A DNA stretch of 14,879 nt from Oxalobacteraceae bacterium (GTDB taxonomy: Bacteria > Pseudomonadota > Gammaproteobacteria > Burkholderiales > Burkholderiaceae_D), in assembly GCA_003132085.1 (NCBI GenBank), contig PKWO01000115.1, positions 1 through 14,879 on the forward strand. The letters run 5' to 3'. Below the pieces are notes generated by a model. The model was not told where the DNA came from. It ran no database searches and saw only the letters and a program-made list of their open reading frames with translations. Position 1 is the first letter of the stretch. Each line of letters begins with the position of its first letter. Positions 13,401 to 14,879 of this stretch are shown in pieces. Made by a program: the position numbers and the translations under genes.

Positions 13401-14879
13401 CCCTGCAACGCCGCGGTTCGCGTCTCCAGCCAGGCTTTGGCAGCGCCGGCGACCAGCGGTGCAAGCCGCGCGCGGACAGTCGCATGGTAATGGTTCAGCC
13501 AGGCAATTTCATCCGCGCGCATCAGCGACAAATCAATGCAGCGGGTGTCGATCGGGCACAAGGTCAGGGTTTCAAACTCCAGAAATTCGCCGAATTCGGT
13601 GCTCTCGACGGTTCGGTTGATGACTAGATTTTCAATCCGCACCCCCCATTGTCCGGGCCGGTAAGTGCCGGGTTCGATCGAGGTGATCATGCCCGGCTCC
13701 ATCGCGGTCTGCGGTTCCGGTTGGCTATAGCAGGAAATCGATTGCGGACCTTCATGCACATTCAGGAAGTAGCCGACGCCATGCCCGGTGCCGTGACCGT
13801 AGTCGACCCCGCCGGCCCAGATCGGCGCCCGCGCAATGGCGTCCAGCATCGGCGATTTGGTGCCGCGCGGAAAATGTGTGCTGGAGAGCGCGATCACCCC
13901 TTTCAGCACCAGCGTAAAGTCGCGCTGTTGCGCGGCGGATGGACTGCCGATAGGCATCACGCGCGTGATATCGGTGGTGCCGCCGTAGTATTGGCCACCG
14001 GAATCTATCAACAACAAGCCGTCACCGCTGATGGTCGCATGAGACTCCGGGGTGGCCCGGTAATGCGGCATTGCGCCGTTGCCGTTAAAACCGGCGATCG
14101 TGCCAAAACTGGGACTGACGAAGCCCGGCCGGCGCGCGCGAGCTGCGGTGATTTGCTGATCTATGGTCAACTCGGTGACTGTTTCGCGGCCCAACGCCTG
14201 CTCCAGCCACGCAAAGAACTCGCACAATGCCGCTCCGTCCTGCTCCATCGTCGCGCGCACCTGCTGCGCTTCCTCGTCGCTCTTGCGCGACTTGGCCAAC
14301 GTGGTCGGATTAATCGCCTCGACGACTTGCACCGCACTTGGAACCGCTTGGCGCAAACCAAGCGTAATGCGACGCGGATCAAGCAGCAAAGTAGTTCCGG
14401 CCGGCAACGCACTCAATGCAGCAGCCGCCTCCGCATAGGGCGCCAAAGCGACCCCGTCCGCCGTCAGCACCGCGCGCAAGGCGTCCGGCACTTTACCCTC
14501 GGCGACATACAAGGTCGCGCGTTCCGGTCCGATCAGCGCATGGGCAACGAATACCGGGTTGTAATTGACGTCCGAACCTCGCAAATTAAACAAATAGGCA
14601 ATATCGTCGAGTGTCGAAATGAAATGCCATTGCGCGCCATACTCGCGCATTGCCTGCCGCACGGCGGCCAATTTGGCCGCGCGCGGCAGCAGCGCATACG
14701 GCGCCGCGTGTTCGAAGATGGGCTGGATCGGCAATGCGGGCCGCCCGGGCCATATTTCATTCAACAGATCGCAGTCGGTGCGCAATGCGACATTGCGCGC
14801 CCCCAACGCTTGTTCCAGCATGCGGGCGCCGGCCAGGCCCAGCACTGCGCCATCGACGCCAACCGTCTGCCCCGGCTTC
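13397..14879 (-). CDS. Xaa-Pro aminopeptidase (M24, XPNPEP1-type), N-terminal part missing
   Basis: About 493 C-terminal residues of a family whose full length is ~600; the frame stays open to the window edge (…QTVGVDGAVLGLAG) and the true start lies outside. The last part of the N-terminal creatinase-like domains is followed by the pita-bread catalytic domain with all expected dimetal ligands: Asp in LIDSGG, Asp in TTDITR, His in GTGHGVGYFLNVHEG, Glu in SIEPG and Glu in RIENLV. The M24_C tail is present (FETLTLCPIDTRCIDLSL, DEIAWLNHYHATVR). It removes N-terminal residues before proline in peptides. It is cytoplasmic. The stop TAA shares bases with the PhyH stop on the other strand. Confidence 0.93.
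   Translation of the reverse strand, partial: KPGQTVGVDGAVLGLAGARMLEQALGARNVALRTDCDLLNEIWPGRPALPIQPIFEHAAPYALLPRAAKLAAVRQAMREYGAQWHFISTLDDIAYLFNLRGSDVNYNPVFVAHALIGPERATLYVAEGKVPDALRAVLTADGVALAPYAEAAAALSALPAGTTLLLDPRRITLGLRQAVPSAVQVVEAINPTTLAKSRKSDEEAQQVRATMEQDGAALCEFFAWLEQALGRETVTELTIDQQITAARARRPGFVSPSFGTIAGFNGNGAMPHYRATPESHATISGDGLLLIDSGGQYYGGTTDITRVMPIGSPSAAQQRDFTLVLKGVIALSSTHFPRGTKSPMLDAIARAPIWAGGVDYGHGTGHGVGYFLNVHEGPQSISCYSQPEPQTAMEPGMITSIEPGTYRPGQWGVRIENLVINRTVESTEFGEFLEFETLTLCPIDTRCIDLSLMRADEIAWLNHYHATVRARLAPLVAGAAKAWLETRTAALQG

Overview
The window looks like a piece of a proteobacterial chromosome, most likely a betaproteobacterium (Burkholderiales or Nitrosomonadales type). That placement rests on the flanking housekeeping proteins (an EttA tail, a low-specificity threonine aldolase, an XPNPEP1-type M24 aminopeptidase) and on clear resemblance of the big kinase to the TOMM-system kinase/cyclase fusions of Burkholderia, Acidovorax and Delftia. 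It comes from reading proteins by eye, not from a database search.

Layout. 1-299 is the 3' end of ettA. 395-1231 is a secreted c-type cytochrome. 1507-9933 is an accessory island of six genes: two tandem RhiA-family genes (1507-2190 and 2253-2951, +); a 74-residue six-cysteine peptide gene (3003-3227, -) directly downstream of a cytoplasmic subtilase with a PatG-type C-terminal domain (3344-5359, -); then, divergently, a FHA protein with a winged-helix-like C-terminus (5838-6833, +) and a Ser/Thr kinase / class III cyclase / AAA-type ATPase fusion (6859-9933, +). From 9963 on there is ordinary chromosome: a FliL-like membrane protein, a MAPEG protein, ltaE and a secreted thioredoxin-fold protein (all -), a PhyH-type dioxygenase (+), and the 3' part of an Xaa-Pro aminopeptidase (-), cut by the window edge.

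How the island may work (inference). The subtilase has a full catalytic triad, no signal peptide and no propeptide, as in intracellular RiPP maturation proteases. The short Cys-rich peptide beside it, with a strong Shine-Dalgarno, is the obvious candidate substrate. No YcaO cyclodehydratase, methyltransferase or exporter is present, so this is neither a standard cyanobactin cluster nor a standard TOMM cluster. The kinase and the FHA/winged-helix protein look like a phospho-dependent regulatory pair, analogous to PknH/EmbR.

The strongest non-coding signal is an exact 18-base match, CGTGTAATGGCTTGTAAT. It lies upstream of the first rhiA-like gene (1299-1316, +) and upstream of the protease gene (5462-5479, -), in the same orientation relative to each. 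It contains a TGTAAT direct repeat spaced by 10 bases. It ties the two transcription units together and is a plausible target for the island's own regulator.
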